Origin: an uncultured bacterium
GTDB taxonomy: Bacteria; Bdellovibrionota_C; UBA2361; JANWWW01
Assembly: GCA_938038205.1 (NCBI GenBank)
Contig: CALHSA010000010.1
Span: 1-20,750 of the forward strand
Reading direction: 5' to 3'
Length of the DNA: 20,750 nucleotides
Shown: positions 14,725-20,750 of the stretch, piece by piece
How positions within the stretch are numbered: the first letter of the stretch is position 1
Layout: each line of letters opens with the position of its first letter
Translations under genes and position numbers: made by a program
Notes under the pieces: generated by a model
The model's database searches: none
Seen by the model: the letters and a program-made list of their open reading frames with translations, nothing else
What the model was told of the DNA's origin: nothing

Positions 14725-16292
14725 TAAAATAACAGAGTAAGGAAATATGCAATTAAAACAATTACAACATTAACGGAAAGGTTTAGCAAAAAGCTCTTAT
14801 TAAAGCCCCATCTTTTCGATATCAATATTTGAGCTATACTCGAGAGATTATTAATCAACCAGTAAAGTACCAAACCCGAGGGCATAGGGAAAATAATAAA
14901 CATTACTAAAATTATGTACGGAAACCATTTAAACACTTGCTCTTGCGCCGGATCCGTAAACTGTGGAGGATTTAGTTTTTGGATGTAAATAAAACTCGCA
15001 CCAAAGATTAAAGTTAAAACTGGAATTGGAATTGGACCTAATGAAACATAATCAGTTTTCGAGAGATCGGTGATCCAGCCGAAAAACTTCGCTTGTCTTA
15101 ATTCAAACGCATGAAGTAAAGCAGAATACAGACCAAAGAAAATCGGAATTTGGACAAAAATCGGTAAGCAACCAGAAAAAGGATTTACCCCTTTTTTTTG
15201 ATATAAAGCCAAAAGTTCCCTGTTTAAAGTCTGTGGATCGTTTCCAAACTCTTTTCGAAGTCTATCAATTTCTGGCTGAATTTCCTTTAATTTCTCCATA
15301 GCCTTATAACTCATTGAGTTAAGTGGAAATAATACCATCCTAATAATTACAGTAAGCAAAACGATTGCTAAACCATAATTTTCAAAATAATCACCAAGCC
15401 ATAATAGAGCCCGAAGTATTGGATCAGCAAGTACCGCAAAAAAACCTAAATCTAAGATCTTGTTAAAAGGGTCTCCGAGAGACTCTAACACTCTGATCTC
15501 CTTAGGTCCAATAAAAACCTTGAATTCAAATAATTTAGATCCATTTACTGGTTTTAGAAAAATAGTTGGTAAACTTTCATAATAACTTGACACCTGAATA
15601 GCATTATTTTGAGAAAGTAAGAAAATGGAAAAATACAAAGAATCAAATCCAGCACCCAGGTAATTACCACTAATTCCAGAATTGAAAGAGCTTCTGTGGA
15701 TTTTGCGAGTCAAGTCTAATGTGACATACTTATGGACATTCAATCTAGTTTCAGTTTCCCCCTGAAAACCCATTAATGCAACACTTTCACCATCATTTAA
15801 GCCAGAAATAGAAACTTCGGCCAAGTATCCCTCATTTAAAAATCTAAATTTTTTCTCAAAACCTTCATTGCTACGCAAAATAATTTCCCTATATTCAGGA
15901 GTTGTAACATCGGATATGACGTTATACTCTGAAGTATCTGGTTGAGAATTTCTAAAAATACCAAAAAGACTTGATTTGTTTGATGAATCAATAAGACTTA
16001 AAAGCTCAACAGGCTCACTATTCTTTTTTTTAATTTTTAATCGTACATTTGAAATTACCCCACCCTGCTTAAAAATATCGAAAATCAAAGAATTTGTACT
16101 AACCTCAAAGCGATCACCTGTTACCTCAAATGGTGAAAAACTGAACTTTTGAGTATTTAGTTCAATTTTCGTTTCCCCCGATGCAAAGTCCGGCTTCTCA
16201 TTAGAGTATTTTTTGAAAACAATTCCAGTGTAAATATATACAAAAAGAAAAGATAAAATAAGCGCAAGTAAAAACCTTTTGTTTGTATCCAT
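14724..16292 (-). CDS. yidC: Membrane protein insertase YidC
   Basis: YidC inserts and folds inner-membrane proteins, alone or with SecYEG. The 522-aa protein has the Gram-negative layout. One N-terminal membrane segment (about 7-26) is followed by a large periplasmic beta domain (about 50-310) and a conserved C-terminal five-helix core. The core begins with GLAIVLLTVIIRMVLFPLNS, containing the conserved intramembrane Arg, followed by the cytoplasmic hairpin with MEKLKEIQPEIDRLR. NPFSGCLPIFVQIPIFFGLY is a strong family signature. ATG at 16292, 19 bp after the yidD stop. The C-terminal tail is short. It sits in the conserved rpmH-rnpA-yidD-yidC-mnmE order. Confidence 0.97.
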   Translation of the reverse strand: MDTNKRFLLALILSFLFVYIYTGIVFKKYSNEKPDFASGETKIELNTQKFSFSPFEVTGDRFEVSTNSLIFDIFKQGGVISNVRLKIKKKNSEPVELLSLIDSSNKSSLFGIFRNSQPDTSEYNVISDVTTPEYREIILRSNEGFEKKFRFLNEGYLAEVSISGLNDGESVALMGFQGETETRLNVHKYVTLDLTRKIHRSSFNSGISGNYLGAGFDSLYFSIFLLSQNNAIQVSSYYESLPTIFLKPVNGSKLFEFKVFIGPKEIRVLESLGDPFNKILDLGFFAVLADPILRALLWLGDYFENYGLAIVLLTVIIRMVLFPLNSMSYKAMEKLKEIQPEIDRLRKEFGNDPQTLNRELLALYQKKGVNPFSGCLPIFVQIPIFFGLYSALLHAFELRQAKFFGWITDLSKTDYVSLGPIPIPVLTLIFGASFIYIQKLNPPQFTDPAQEQVFKWFPYIILVMFIIFPMPSGLVLYWLINNLSSIAQILISKRWGFNKSFLLNLSVNVVIVLIAYFLTLLF

Positions 16293-16311
16293 CCTGATTA
16301 AATTATTATCT

Positions 16312-16596
16312 TTAGTTCACCTCATCAAATCCACCTTTGCTGAAAGGATTACATCTTAAAATTCTCCAGATACCAAGAATTACTCCTTTCAAAACTCCTT
16401 TTTTTTTGATTGCCTGTAAAAAATAAATTGAACAGCTCGGATAGTATCTGCACCTATGACCAATAAATGGCGATATGAAATACTTATAAAAGTGTATAAG
16501 CTTTTCAAGTAGAAAAATGACTAGTTTTGAGAATGATTTCTGCAACCTTTTTAAGTTCACTTTCGAGAAAGATTCTAACAGTTTTCCTACTGCCAC
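16312..16596 (-). CDS. yidD: Membrane protein insertion efficiency factor YidD
   Basis: YidD is a small membrane-associated protein that aids YidC-dependent insertion. At 94 aa it contains the family core LIHFYKYFISPFIGHRCRYY followed by PSCSIYFLQAIKKKG and a RCNPFSKGGFDEV end (the family's RCxPFxxGGxDxVP). The core starts near residue 32; the upstream part overlaps the 3' end of rnpA. I keep the GTG at 16596 because AGAGG lies 6 nt before it, one of the few clear ribosome-binding sites here. A second GTG at residue 13 would also be possible. The overlap with rnpA is 92 bp. Confidence 0.93.
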   Translation of the reverse strand: MAVGKLLESFSKVNLKRLQKSFSKLVIFLLEKLIHFYKYFISPFIGHRCRYYPSCSIYFLQAIKKKGVLKGVILGIWRILRCNPFSKGGFDEVN

Positions 16597-16873
16597 ATTT
16601 AACCTCTTGGGGAAGATTTTTAAGTTTTAAAACAATTTTTCCATAATTTTGACCCTGCTCAAAAAAATTTTCTACAAAAAATTTTATTAACCTGCGTATA
16701 TAATTTCTCCTTGTCGCTCTTCTTTCAGTTCTTTTTGAAACAATTATTCCTAAAAAATTACCCTCACTGCAAGGAGCCCAAAAAACATCCAAAAAATAGC
16801 TAGAATAAAACTTAGGAGATCTAATTAGTTGAAGAAAATTTTTTCGACCTTTTAAAGACCTGAATCTGGAAAT
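16505..16873 (-). CDS. rnpA: Ribonuclease P protein component, apparent ATT start
   Basis: RnpA is the protein subunit of RNase P, which matures tRNA 5' ends. From TTG 16792 the protein would be only 95 aa and would lose its first helix and strand. Reading upstream in the same frame gives 27 further codons with RFRSLKGRKNFLQLI, a good match to the RnpA N-terminus, until an in-frame TAA at 16877-16879. None of those codons is ATG, GTG or TTG. The best start is ATT at 16871-16873, sharing one base with the rpmH stop (TAATT), for a 122-aa product of normal family length. The RNA-binding motif is RATRRNYIRRLIKFF. TGA stop at 16505. AAGGG lies 7 nt before the ATT. The gene identity is firm; the start codon is inferred. 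Confidence 0.92.
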   Translation of the reverse strand: MSRFRSLKGRKNFLQLIRSPKFYSSYFLDVFWAPCSEGNFLGIIVSKRTERRATRRNYIRRLIKFFVENFFEQGQNYGKIVLKLKNLPQEVKCGSRKTVRIFLESELKKVAEIILKTSHFST

Positions 16874-17034
16874 TACTTAACCCTTCCCTTTTTTGGAATA
16901 CTTACAACCAACTCCTTCCTCCCTTTCTGCCTTCTCCTCTTCAAAATCATTCGGCCCCACCTTGTACTGGAACGTTTTAAGAAACCATGCGATCTCTTTC
17001 TTTTTAATTTGCTTGGTTGATAAGTCCGCTTCAT
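16873..17034 (-). CDS. rpmH: 50S ribosomal protein L34
   Basis: L34 is a very basic protein of the large ribosomal subunit. The 53-aa product begins [18 protein letters not shown] and contains [11 protein letters not shown], both hallmark L34 segments. It is about nine residues longer than the usual 44, ending SIPKKGRVK; the extension may have arisen from fusion of the rpmH tail with the rnpA initiation region. ATG at 17034; the stop TAA (16873-16875) shares one base with the proposed ATT start of rnpA. GCGGAT lies just before the ATG, at most a weak Shine-Dalgarno. A promoter-like pair lies immediately upstream. Confidence 0.96.
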   Translation of the reverse strand: MKRTYQPSKLKRKRSHGFLKRSSTRWGRMILKRRRQKGRKELVVSIPKKGRVK

Positions 17035-17044
17035 CGATCCGCTA

Positions 17045-17073
17045 AGTTTAATCTCATACTATTGTTTTTTCAA
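17045..17073 (-). promoter_or_regulatory. Putative promoter of rpmH
   Basis: On the minus strand, TTGAAA (17068-17073) is followed after 17 nt by TAAACT (17045-17050). The -10 ends 10 nt before the ATG at 17034, predicting a leader of about 4 nt. The element fits exactly in the 45-bp gap after the DUF151 gene, so rpmH and its followers may be transcribed independently of it. Confidence 0.5.
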
Positions 17074-17079
17074 GATTTA

Positions 17080-17664
17080 CTAGTGCTTATGTTTGAAGTC
17101 CTCAGGTGAAAGCTTTTCAAGAATCTCTTTCCACTTATCTTTATCTAATTTTTGAATTGATAAGAATTTTTGCTCAGCGTCTGAGGATTCTGATTCATTA
17201 CTCTCAGATTTTGTACTAGGCTCCTCTCCTGAAGATTCACCAACAGGTTCTAGCCTAACAGAGGATTGTTTGGCAACCTCCTCAGAAACATAGATAGGGC
17301 AATTAACCCTAACAGCTAAAGCAATACCATCACTGGGTCTACAATCAATCACATACAAAATATTATCTTTAGACCTCAACCTGGTCTCTGCAAAAAAAGT
17401 TCCATCTTCAATTTTAGTAATACAAACAGCCTCAACTGTTCCATTGAAAATGGTAATAACATTTTTTAGGAAATCGTGTGTTAGAGGACGGTAACTAGGA
17501 ATCTCCTTTAAAGCAGTTGCTATACTAGTGGCCTCTGCCATTCCTATCCAAATCGGTATATTAATCGTCCCACTAGAATCACGTAAAATTACAACAGGGG
17601 ATTGAGTTAAGCTGTCCAACATTAATCCGTGAAACCAAACCTGAATTTCATTCTGCTCCTTCAT
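17080..17664 (-). CDS. Bifunctional nuclease (DUF151/BFN) domain protein
   Basis: This 194-aa protein has a clear N-terminal BFN domain (about 6-145). Family-typical stretches are PVVILRDSSG (23-32), IPIWIGMAEATSIATAL (36-52), RPLTHDFL (59-66), DGTFFAE (87-93) and the signature DCRPSDGIALAVR (106-118). BFN proteins are reported to have DNase and RNase activity in some plants and bacteria; in most bacteria the role is unknown. The C-terminal tail (about 146-194) is acidic and serine-rich, then charged, and probably disordered. ATG at 17664. It is followed by rpmH-rnpA and preceded, after 74 bp, by an RNA-binding helicase derivative on the same strand, so an RNA-related role is plausible by context. 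Confidence 0.88.
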   Translation of the reverse strand: MKEQNEIQVWFHGLMLDSLTQSPVVILRDSSGTINIPIWIGMAEATSIATALKEIPSYRPLTHDFLKNVITIFNGTVEAVCITKIEDGTFFAETRLRSKDNILYVIDCRPSDGIALAVRVNCPIYVSEEVAKQSSVRLEPVGESSGEEPSTKSESNESESSDAEQKFLSIQKLDKDKWKEILEKLSPEDFKHKH

Positions 17665-17689
17665 ACCGATTACAACTTATATAAATTTT

Positions 17690-17695
17690 ATTATA
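17690..17695 (-). promoter_or_regulatory. -10 element upstream of the DUF151 gene
   Basis: A perfect TATAAT on the minus strand in the 74-bp gap would start transcription near 17683, giving a leader of about 19 nt. A second AT-rich site, TGTAAT, ends 4 nt before the ATG. No convincing -35 or Shine-Dalgarno is seen in the leader; AAGGAG occurs just inside the coding sequence. Confidence 0.35.
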
Positions 17696-17738
17696 ATGCT
17701 TGTTCTATCCTAATTCACCTTAAAATTAATCTGTTAAT

Positions 17739-18761
17739 CTAAGCGGATAATTTACCAACCTCACTTCTTAGAGGATTTAACCGCACAGCTAACCTAACTG
17801 CCACTTTGTTTCCATTCCAACTTATGTTGTTAAGTTTATCTACTAGCTCATCACTAACAAAATCAACTACATCAAAAAAGCTGTAATTAGGAAGTAAACT
17901 CACTCTAATCAAGTGCTGAGCCCCATTTTCCAAGGCTTGATCTAGCAGAGCCTTAAGAGCACTTTCAGTGAATTGATGATTCTTGCCTAAATTTATAAAG
18001 ATCCTAGCTTCCTTTACAGAGATCTTTGACCGATGCTTGGGCTGCTGATCTCTAACCTCCGGAACTCGATCCATATCGGAGGGGATGTTTCTCAAAAAAG
18101 TATCAAGTAAAAGAGGTACTGCCCTTTTTAGTAATTCTTCATCCCTCAGTAGCTTATCTGAGAATTCCTTAACCCTCTCATCAGGCGAAAAATTTTCAGT
18201 AAAGTTCTGAATCAGAGACCTAAGTATTTTATTTCGGTTCTCAGATATATCAGCTTTTATGTTAGAGTACTGTTCGAAATTAAGATTCGTAGCCTTCCTC
18301 AAGTACTGAAAATTAACTAAATCCTGTGTTGCAACAAGAGTAACTACCCCGATTTTTGGAATTGTACCTGTTACCAAACCAGCTCTTTGGTAATATATAG
18401 ATGGATCAGCACTTGGACTGAATATCACCAAATAATCAAAAGAACTCAAATCCACATGCTTTGAAGAAATATCAGTTAAAAGCACTCCAACAATATTTCC
18501 AGAGTTTAAACCCTCAAAAACACTGGATACCTTGGCAAAAGATACATGACCAACTAATTTGGCTAGAAGCAAACCTTTTTTTCGAAGGATTGCCTCAAGT
18601 AAGTCAACATCCGAGGGTAATGGGCAAAAAATACCAATCTTAAGCCCATAATTGCTCTCTAAAAAATTAACCAAAAATTCAATCTTTGAGGTCAGATTAT
18701 TATCTAACTCCACATAAAAATGCCTTAGCTCATTAGAAACTGCTTGCTGTACGTTTTCCAT
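17739..18761 (-). CDS. DEAD-box helicase-derived RNA-binding protein (second RecA-like domain plus DbpA-type RBD)
   Basis: This 340-aa protein appears to descend from a DeaD/DbpA-type SF2 helicase but lacks the first RecA domain: there is no Walker A or DEAD box. Residues about 25-145 resemble the helicase C domain. LTDISSKHVD (95-104) lies where motif V (ATDVAARGLD) should be, and YYQRAGLVTG (123-132) where motif VI (HRIGRTGR) should be; the arginine fingers are lost. After a charged linker, residues about 248-328 form a DbpA-like RNA-binding domain (ARIFINLGKNHQFT, then IRVSLLPNYSFFDV). So it probably binds RNA without ATP hydrolysis. ATG at 18761 has a strong Shine-Dalgarno GGAGG (18768-18772) at 6 nt spacing. 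The DUF151 gene and rpmH follow on the same strand. Confidence 0.75.
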   Translation of the reverse strand: MENVQQAVSNELRHFYVELDNNLTSKIEFLVNFLESNYGLKIGIFCPLPSDVDLLEAILRKKGLLLAKLVGHVSFAKVSSVFEGLNSGNIVGVLLTDISSKHVDLSSFDYLVIFSPSADPSIYYQRAGLVTGTIPKIGVVTLVATQDLVNFQYLRKATNLNFEQYSNIKADISENRNKILRSLIQNFTENFSPDERVKEFSDKLLRDEELLKRAVPLLLDTFLRNIPSDMDRVPEVRDQQPKHRSKISVKEARIFINLGKNHQFTESALKALLDQALENGAQHLIRVSLLPNYSFFDVVDFVSDELVDKLNNISWNGNKVAVRLAVRLNPLRSEVGKLSA

Positions 18762-18807
18762 TTTCTGCCTCCGTTTTATACAATATGTTGATATTACAAT
18801 AATATAA
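18762..18807. promoter_or_regulatory. 46-bp divergent promoter region
   Basis: To the right, TACAAT (18795-18800) ends 7 nt before ATG 18808, predicting a leaderless mRNA. To the left, TATAAA (18775-18780 on the minus strand) lies before GGAGG (18768-18772) and ATG 18761, predicting a short leader with a real ribosome-binding site. The two directions thus seem to use different initiation modes. -35 elements are not clear on either side. Confidence 0.45.
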
Positions 18808-19659
18808 ATGGGAATTAAAGGTGTAGGGATTATAACCGTCTTTATTTTTATGACTTTTCACTCTTTTGGGGAGGAATCCCTTGGAATAATCTCGCACAAA
18901 AATGTAATTTATAGATGCTCAAAGAATATGTTGTGTAGAGAGGTAGCCAGATTCCCAAAATCTACATCCGTTAAACCTTGCACTGAAGATTGGATCAGCA
19001 TAGTTGAAAGGGACAATGTTAAACTAAAGAACTTACTAACAATGAACGAATTTAGATACTCCACTCCAATTGGATTAAACCTTTCCTCGCATAGTTGTTT
19101 AGCTCATGAGAATAAGTTAAAGATCTTATTTGGAAATTTTAGTGGGTTCGTCCACATAGTTGAATTTGATCTTTTATCACACAGATTTAATACCGTTATT
19201 ATGCAGGTTTCACAAAAACCAATAATTTTCTCAAACTGGGTTAGTGAACAAAATTTTATCTTTTGCAGTTCAGATGCTTATTGGTCGATTGTCAATACGA
19301 CAAAAGGAGGGATAATCGAGGCTGGGGAAGCTTGGGGATTAGTAAATAAACCCAAAAAGCGAAGTTTTAAATTCCAGACACTTAAAGACTTAAAATCTTG
19401 CTCTTACAATCAGGGAGTGATTTGTGGTTTAGACTCATCAGGCAGATATGAGTGTGTAGAGTTAGCGGGTATCAAAGAGGTAACAAAGGGACGACTTGAG
19501 CACCCCGTAGAATCAATAATTAATCTGAAAAACAGAGTTTTTTTTACTCAAGACGGCGAGATTTTATCACACTTTAATTCTGGAATCCTTACTGAATTAT
19601 TCTCAAAGTCCGAATCAAGGTTAACATTAATTAAAGATGGCAAATGCTCCTTTCTGTAA
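18808..19659 (+). CDS. Exported cysteine-rich hypothetical protein
   Basis: I do not recognise this 283-aa protein. The N-terminus (about 1-21) looks like a signal peptide: Lys4, a hydrophobic core VGIITVFIFMTF, and a possible cleavage after HSFG. No lipobox Cys is present, so it is probably periplasmic or secreted rather than a lipoprotein. The mature part has nine cysteines (first RCSKNMLC, last near the C-terminus), suggesting disulfides. Repeated short strand-like segments with polar turns (for example VIYRC, VHIVEFDLLSHRFNTVIMQV, SGRYECVEL) hint at a beta-propeller-like fold, a guess from pattern only. Its end overlaps lspA by 16 bp, so the two are probably co-transcribed. No link with lipoprotein processing can be shown. 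Confidence 0.75.
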   Translation: MGIKGVGIITVFIFMTFHSFGEESLGIISHKNVIYRCSKNMLCREVARFPKSTSVKPCTEDWISIVERDNVKLKNLLTMNEFRYSTPIGLNLSSHSCLAHENKLKILFGNFSGFVHIVEFDLLSHRFNTVIMQVSQKPIIFSNWVSEQNFIFCSSDAYWSIVNTTKGGIIEAGEAWGLVNKPKKRSFKFQTLKDLKSCSYNQGVICGLDSSGRYECVELAGIKEVTKGRLEHPVESIINLKNRVFFTQDGEILSHFNSGILTELFSKSESRLTLIKDGKCSFL

Positions 19660-20135
19660 AAAATATCTCCTACATTACATTTTTTTTTGTAACTCTAGCT
19701 CTTGATCTGGCAGTAAAAACTTTAATCTCTAAGCAAATGCGTCTAGGAGAATCAATAGTCGTTTTACACAATTTTTTTAACCTAACTTATGTTCATAATT
19801 ACGGTTTTGCTTTCGGTATTCTATCTGAACAAAGTAGTGGCCTAAAAATGGTGATGGTTATAGCAGCTTTTGGATTTTTGATCTGGCTTATTTACTGGGG
19901 TTTCTTTAAAAATACCTCGACTCTTGTGCGAATTGGAGTCACTTTAATCCTCTCTGGAGGTACAGGTAACATATATGACAGACTAGCTCATGGTTTTGTT
20001 AGGGATTTTTTTGATTTCTATCTGGGTGATTATCATTGGCCAGCGTTTAATTTAGCAGATGTTTGGATCACGATTGGGATTTTTTTATTAATTTATTGGG
20101 ATCTATTTGTTAAAAATAAAAATCAAACTTCATAA
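19644..20135 (+). CDS. lspA: Lipoprotein signal peptidase (signal peptidase II)
   Basis: LspA is an inner-membrane aspartyl protease that removes signal peptides from lipidated prolipoproteins. The 163-aa protein has four hydrophobic segments (about 8-24, 66-86, 92-106, 138-156). The catalytic aspartates are Asp112 in GNIYDRLAHGFVRDF and Asp139 in WPAFNLADVW, the two strongest family motifs. NYGFAFGIL (52-60) matches the conserved N-x-G-x-A-F region. ATG at 19644 lies inside the end of the exported-protein gene, a 16-bp overlap in another frame. Presence of LspA supports a cell that makes lipoproteins; no lgt or lnt is in the window. Confidence 0.95.
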   Translation: MLLSVKNISYITFFFVTLALDLAVKTLISKQMRLGESIVVLHNFFNLTYVHNYGFAFGILSEQSSGLKMVMVIAAFGFLIWLIYWGFFKNTSTLVRIGVTLILSGGTGNIYDRLAHGFVRDFFDFYLGDYHWPAFNLADVWITIGIFLLIYWDLFVKNKNQTS

Positions 20136-20366
20136 TTGTCACTGATTAACGTGTATATGACTCTTTTAAACCGGAATGAAACTTAACATTGAAAAAAATT
20201 TTTCAAAATTTTTAAATGTTACTTTTATGGAAGTAAGTAGAAAGGCTACATGTGAAATTAGGTCCTCTATAACATTTGTTAGAATTTGTCAACTGCCTTT
20301 AAAAATAAACTTTTAAAAGTGTAAGGTTGGTAATTTTTTATTCACGTCTGTTGCTAGAATAGAGCT

Positions 20367-20440
20367 TACACAGTAAGCGATAATTGATTTTTTAAACTAG
20401 GAAAAAATATTATAACAAACAACCTTCAGGTTGGTTTTTT
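20367..20440 (+). ncRNA. Candidate small structured RNA
   Basis: An extended -10, TGCTAGAAT (20352-20360), precedes three successive hairpins: GCTTAC/GTAAGC (20364-20378, 3-nt loop), ATTTTTT/AAAAAAT (20387-20408), and CAACC-TTCA-GGTTG (20420-20433) running into six T. Promoter, compact hairpins and an intrinsic terminator within about 90 bp suggest a small RNA of about 75 nt, or an attenuated leader for a gene beyond the window. The predicted start (about 20367) cuts the first hairpin by a few bases, so the true start may be slightly earlier. No known family was recognised. Confidence 0.3.
20420..20440 (+). terminator. Rho-independent terminator
   Basis: CAACC (20420-20424), loop TTCA, GGTTG (20429-20433), then G and six T (20435-20440). 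The stem is short (5 bp) but G/C-containing in an otherwise very AT-rich region, and it is followed directly by the T run. It may end a small RNA or read-through from lspA. Confidence 0.55.
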
Positions 20441-20750
20441 AAAAATTTTTCATACAGTAATTTGAATTTTTTGATCTAGTCTAGCAAATATATAGAGTTT
20501 AAATGATCTTAAAGCAAGTATATAAAAGTACTTTTAGTTTTAACAAAGTAGACAAAGAAGAACTTTTAAAAAGACAAAACAGTTAAATCAGAAATTAGAT
20601 TTTGCTAATAATTCCAACTTACTAAATTGCTCTTTATTTAGCGAATAAAAGATCATATTGCTCAAAGAGCCTTTTTATAAAACTACAACCTTTACAAAAT
20701 TAAAAGTCATATTTTTGTGGTTATTTTTGCAAGACTTTATTCACATTACA

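Larger units (their letters stand above)
20136..20750. other. AT-rich non-coding region at the window end
   Basis: No convincing protein gene is seen in these 615 bp. Contents: a strongly palindromic A/T tract flanked by AACATT (20185-20190) and AATGTT (20215-20220) that may end the lspA transcript; a possible small RNA (20367-20440); and an exact DnaA-box-type TTATTCACA (20737-20745) with a one-mismatch TTATTCACG (20339-20347). The DnaA-box matches are too few to claim an origin. The region may continue beyond the window. Confidence 0.5.

Noticed and set aside
14456-14740. 94-codon plus-strand ORF over the start of mnmE
   Set aside because: Antisense to a strongly conserved mnmE N-terminus; no protein signature.
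16880-16900. A AAA AAG slippery heptamer in register near the end of rpmH
   Set aside because: A -1 shift there meets a TAA within three codons and does not join rpmH to rnpA; it is more easily explained as a lysine tail and ribosome-binding tract.
20503-20586. 27-codon ORF starting ATG with an AT-rich -10-like stretch 8 nt upstream
   Set aside because: Too short and lysine-rich to distinguish from chance in AT-rich DNA; no homology signal.
20339-20745. Possible oriC from two DnaA-box-like sites
   Set aside because: One exact and one imperfect match in 400 bp of AT-rich DNA is near chance, and dnaA/dnaN are not seen.

Overview
The window looks like chromosomal core sequence from a Gram-negative bacterium with a low G+C genome (about one third G+C by eye). 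The Gram-negative reading rests on YidC with a large periplasmic domain, LspA and a GDP-mannose 4,6-dehydratase. The single-chain glycyl-tRNA synthetase, the bifunctional-nuclease (DUF151) protein and the OleA-type synthase would fit a deltaproteobacterium-like or other uncultured marine lineage, but this is inference and I cannot place the phylum. Genes are packed tightly, often overlapping by 1 to 16 bp or divergent with 9 to 46 bp between start codons. No mobile element, CRISPR array, prophage or rRNA was seen.

Layout. 1-1244: tRNA-Gln followed by about 1 kb of AT-rich DNA without a credible gene. 1245-3012 (minus): gmd and a crotonase-fold protein. 3039-4208 (plus): a CorC/CNNM-type DUF21-CBS membrane protein, abutting a minus-strand CAU tRNA. 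4333-7340 (minus): a small unknown gene, glyS, a thioredoxin-fold protein and a divergent rsmE. 7350-9512 (plus): an N-acetylhexosamine-kinase-like phosphotransferase and an OleA-like thiolase-fold synthase. 9513-18761 (minus): ten co-oriented genes, transcribed in the order helicase-derived RNA-binding protein, DUF151 protein, rpmH, rnpA, yidD, yidC, mnmE, an unknown 102-aa gene, an RluB-type pseudouridine synthase and valS. 18808-20135 (plus): a cysteine-rich exported protein overlapping lspA. 20136-20750: AT-rich DNA with a possible small RNA and terminator.

How it works together. The minus-strand block is mostly translation and RNA biology: ribosomal protein L34, RNase P protein, tRNA wobble modification (MnmE), rRNA pseudouridylation, valyl- and glycyl-tRNA charging and 16S rRNA methylation. 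It also carries membrane insertion (YidC/YidD). The order rpmH-rnpA-yidD-yidC-mnmE is a classic conserved cluster, often near dnaA/oriC; dnaA is not here.

Most notable points. (1) rnpA has no ATG, GTG or TTG that preserves its conserved N-terminus; it apparently starts at ATT overlapping the rpmH stop (TAATT). (2) At least seven genes have a -10-like hexamer ending only 7-11 nt before the start codon, suggesting widespread leaderless or near-leaderless transcripts. (3) An SF2 helicase derivative keeps only the second RecA-like domain, with degraded motif VI, plus a DbpA-type RNA-binding domain. (4) An OleA homologue with intact active-site residues lacks oleBCD partners in the window. (5) Several enzymes (crotonase, RsmE, DsbA-like) lack hallmark active-site residues. 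I saw no clearly new multi-gene system.
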